51,263 bases of DNA from an uncultured Methanomicrobiales archaeon. GTDB lineage: Archaea; Halobacteriota; Methanomicrobia; Methanomicrobiales; Methanospirillaceae. Position numbers and translations under genes: made by a program. Each line of letters starts with the position of its first letter. Positions within the stretch are counted from its first letter, which is position 1. This document shows positions 49,691 through 51,263 of this stretch, in pieces. The DNA lies in NCBI GenBank assembly GCA_949320185.1, contig CASGHK010000038.1:1-51263 (forward strand), written 5' to 3'. Under the pieces are notes generated by a model, which worked only from the letters and a program-made list of their open reading frames with translations, was not told where the DNA came from and searched no databases.

Positions 49691-50821
49691 ATGATTAATA
49701 TCAGAGAAGTCTCCGAAGAGGATCTCGATTCATTATCGGATTACTTGCCTGCTCAACCTCCTTTTTTGAATACAACCAAGGATATATGGGTCCGCAGGTT
49801 CAGAACCTGGTGGGATTTGAATCCAGCATACAATACTCAATGCTCAATGGGATGGATTGTGGTATCCGGGACTCAAATCCTCGGATTTATTGGGAATGTT
49901 CCATTGAAGTATTGTGTGTACGGGGAAGAACAGACTGCTGCAGCTGCGGTTGCCTGGTATGTAGATCCTGATGTCCGCGGATTTTTCAGTCTACGGCTGT
50001 TCAGTGAATACCTGAGCCAGAAAAATGTTGCAGTATTCCTTTTTAACTCCGATTCAAATGATTTGATACGACTAGTCAAAAAATTTGGATTCCAGGAATA
50101 TATCCTCCCAATTTATCAAAAAAAATATTTTCACATCCTTAATAGACGTAAGGTGTCCTCTTTATTAAAAGATATGCGAATTTTAAAAAGAGTTAATAAT
50201 TTTCCCATATTGATTAACATGAGCGTCTCAATAATGCAATTTTTTCAGGAATTCATGACTGGACCAAGAAGAACATTTTGTAATCAACTCCAGGCAGAAG
50301 AGTATTCATCTTCCCTCTGCTCTTTTTGTGACGAATCATTTTCGAGAATCCAGATGTCGTCGACTGCTCGATGCGATATAGCAATGTCGCGTAGTCAAAA
50401 AGTGTTGAATTGGATCTATTTTTCTCCTATTACCCCGTCAAAAAGGATCGTTATCCAGTGTACACACAGACGAGAGGATATTCTCGCAGGCTATATGGTA
50501 TTTGATATTCACCGTCGGAATTCTTCAGATGTTATTGTAATGAAACAGATGGACATCTGTATTCAATCTAGTTATCCTGATGCAATCAAATCCATAGTAC
50601 AGTGTGCAATTAATGTTGCAAAAACCAATAATGTCTCACTATTAGAAATGTGGGCATTTGATGAAACCACAGAAAATTTTTTGAAACAACATTTTCCGCT
50701 GTATATGACAGCCCAACATCATAATTTTATAAAATTTTCTGATTCAGTTAAACATCGATCAGAACATCCGATCGTTTGCCCCTCACTAATCGACCCACCC
50801 AGAGGTATTGATCATTTTTAA
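49691..50821 (+). CDS. GNAT-fold acyltransferase-like protein in AT-rich island
   Basis: 376 residues with codon use strongly AT-biased, unlike every upstream gene. The N-terminal domain (1-140) has GNAT-like order: MINIREVSEEDLDSLSDYL, GWIVVSGTQILGFIGNVPL, AAAVAWYVDPDVRGFFSLRL near residue 83-102, and NSDSNDLIRLVKKFGFQEYI near 119-138, where the usual late helix ends in GF. The C-terminal 230 residues may be a second, degenerate copy of the fold (ILAGYMVFDIHRR near 268-280). Proteins of this build occur in surface-polysaccharide clusters. GCAGGA lies ten bases before the ATG; TTTATTATTC at about 49650-49659 is the likely TATA box. Probably acquired by transfer. Confidence 0.65.
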   Translation: MINIREVSEEDLDSLSDYLPAQPPFLNTTKDIWVRRFRTWWDLNPAYNTQCSMGWIVVSGTQILGFIGNVPLKYCVYGEEQTAAAAVAWYVDPDVRGFFSLRLFSEYLSQKNVAVFLFNSDSNDLIRLVKKFGFQEYILPIYQKKYFHILNRRKVSSLLKDMRILKRVNNFPILINMSVSIMQFFQEFMTGPRRTFCNQLQAEEYSSSLCSFCDESFSRIQMSSTARCDIAMSRSQKVLNWIYFSPITPSKRIVIQCTHRREDILAGYMVFDIHRRNSSDVIVMKQMDICIQSSYPDAIKSIVQCAINVAKTNNVSLLEMWAFDETTENFLKQHFPLYMTAQHHNFIKFSDSVKHRSEHPIVCPSLIDPPRGIDHF

Positions 50822-50881
50822 TAAATACTGAGTTTCGGTCAGGGCCTCATAGTTCCGATCTAGTTGATGCAGCATACTCCC

Positions 50882-50930
50882 TGACTTCCGGAAAATTAAG
50901 CGCATCCTGACTTCCGGATTTATAGGCGCA
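50882..50930. repeat. Two direct terminal repeats of the IS21 element
   Basis: Copies at 50882-50904 and 50908-50930, 23 bases each with a 26-base period. Both start TGACTTCCGGA and end GGCGCA or AGCGCA, with an AT-rich variable middle of about six bases. They are probably the transposase (IstA) binding sites. Confidence 0.75.
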
Positions 50931-51117
50931 GTATCACCTCACATCCCACATTTCGCAGGTCCTTTTTCACCAATAGTATTTTTCATACTCCTTTCCCAGC
51001 AACCGAAGGATCCTCCAGAACTCCGGGGTCATATTGGTCACCAGTGTCAGGGGCGGCGCACTTTTCCCCAGGAAGGGCGGGATAAAAATCCCCAGGTAGC
51101 ATCTCCGTACTCCATCA

Positions 51118-51263
51118 TTATGCTTTCTGCAGCGGTGGCGTCAGTCCAATTCTCTTCCGCTCCTTCAGCCGGTAACTCTCACCTCGAATATTCACGGTGA
51201 CACAATGATGCAGCAACCGATCGAGAATGGCCGTCGCGATCACCTGATCCTGGAAGATCTCCC
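51118..51263 (-). CDS. istB: IS21 helper ATPase IstB, C-terminal end (partial)
   Basis: Only the last 47 codons and the TAA (51118-51120) are present. The reverse strand reads EIFQDQVIATAILDRLLHH and VNIRGESYRLKER, the well-known C-terminal block of IstB, then KRIGLTPPLQKA. IstB is the AAA+ ATPase that remodels target DNA and activates the IstA transposase. The Walker motifs are outside the window. The stop lies about 190 bases from the inner terminal repeat, a rather long spacer that includes a 21-codon open frame. Confidence 0.88.
   Translation of the reverse strand, partial: EIFQDQVIATAILDRLLHHCVTVNIRGESYRLKERKRIGLTPPLQKA

Larger units (their letters stand above)
50882..51263 (-). mobile_element. 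IS21-family insertion sequence, end of element (cut by window edge)
   Basis: The istB 3' end reads inward from the window edge, and beyond its stop lie two spaced copies of a terminal repeat starting TGACTTCCGGA and ending GCGCA. IS21 elements carry such multiple terminal repeats, begin with TG and end with CA, and have istB as the last gene near the right end. The outer boundary is therefore about 50882. The other end and istA are outside the window. Confidence 0.75.

Noticed and set aside
1-51263. Search for CRISPR arrays, defence islands and further tRNA or rRNA genes.
   Set aside because: No regularly spaced repeats, no cas-like or restriction genes and only one cloverleaf were seen; the only direct repeats of note are the IS21 end repeats and protein-coding low-complexity Thr/Pro codons.

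Overview
The window is a GC-rich stretch of archaeal chromosome, most likely from a methanogen of the order Methanomicrobiales. The pointers are an archaeal Spt5/SecE/FtsZ/DtdA cluster, MptE of the tetrahydromethanopterin pathway, a complete archaeal A-type (V-like) ATP synthase operon, TATA-box promoters with poly-T terminators, an archaeal Thg1, and several gene families typical of methanogens. The assignment to order is inference from gene content; no rRNA or mcr gene is present.

Layout. 1-3554 (minus): start of ribosomal protein L11, then the tightly packed operon dtdA-ftsZ-secE-spt5. 3651-6888 (plus): a molybdenum cofactor operon with a 58-residue CQLGCF-ending protein, moeA, and a second moeA fused to a periplasmic-binding-like domain. 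It converges on a TIGR00725/LOG-like protein. 7958-12315 (minus): three tandem secreted beta-propeller-like paralogues with C-terminal membrane tails. 12499-15681 (plus): ileS. 15697-21673: thg1 with a PRC-barrel protein, a divergent site-2 protease with CBS domains, then a minus-strand overlapping operon RCK/DHH protein - mptE - radical SAM/HhH protein. 21742-21815: tRNA-Lys(CTT). 22202-23813: a small secreted protein, an unresolved gap and a DUF6508 protein. 24155-32549 (plus): the ATP synthase genes H-I-K-E-C-F-A-B-D, with a T-run and a new TATA box before K. 32546-38142: a small hypothetical protein, a P2-type cation ATPase, a DUF6498 membrane protein, an acetyltransferase and a methyltransferase-like protein. 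38357-47036: a mucin-like membrane protein, an RNB exoribonuclease, a redox set (aldo/keto reductase-ferredoxin, flavin reductase, nitroreductase, QueG-like Fe-S protein), pirin, and a zinc-ribbon membrane protein. 47151-48731: a secreted SGNH hydrolase.

The right end (from about 48.8 kb) is accessory DNA. It holds a decayed ABC-transporter permease (OpuCB/ProW type, read through two TAG codons and a frameshift), then a sharp fall in GC with a GNAT-like gene. Last comes the end of an IS21-family element with two terminal repeats and the 3' end of istB, cut by the window edge.

Most of the window is housekeeping. The parts that most deserve a second look are the permease relic, the three exported propeller proteins, the DtdA C-terminal extension, the small Cys protein coupled to the two moeA genes, the radical SAM-HhH protein, and the regulatory break inside the ATP synthase cluster.
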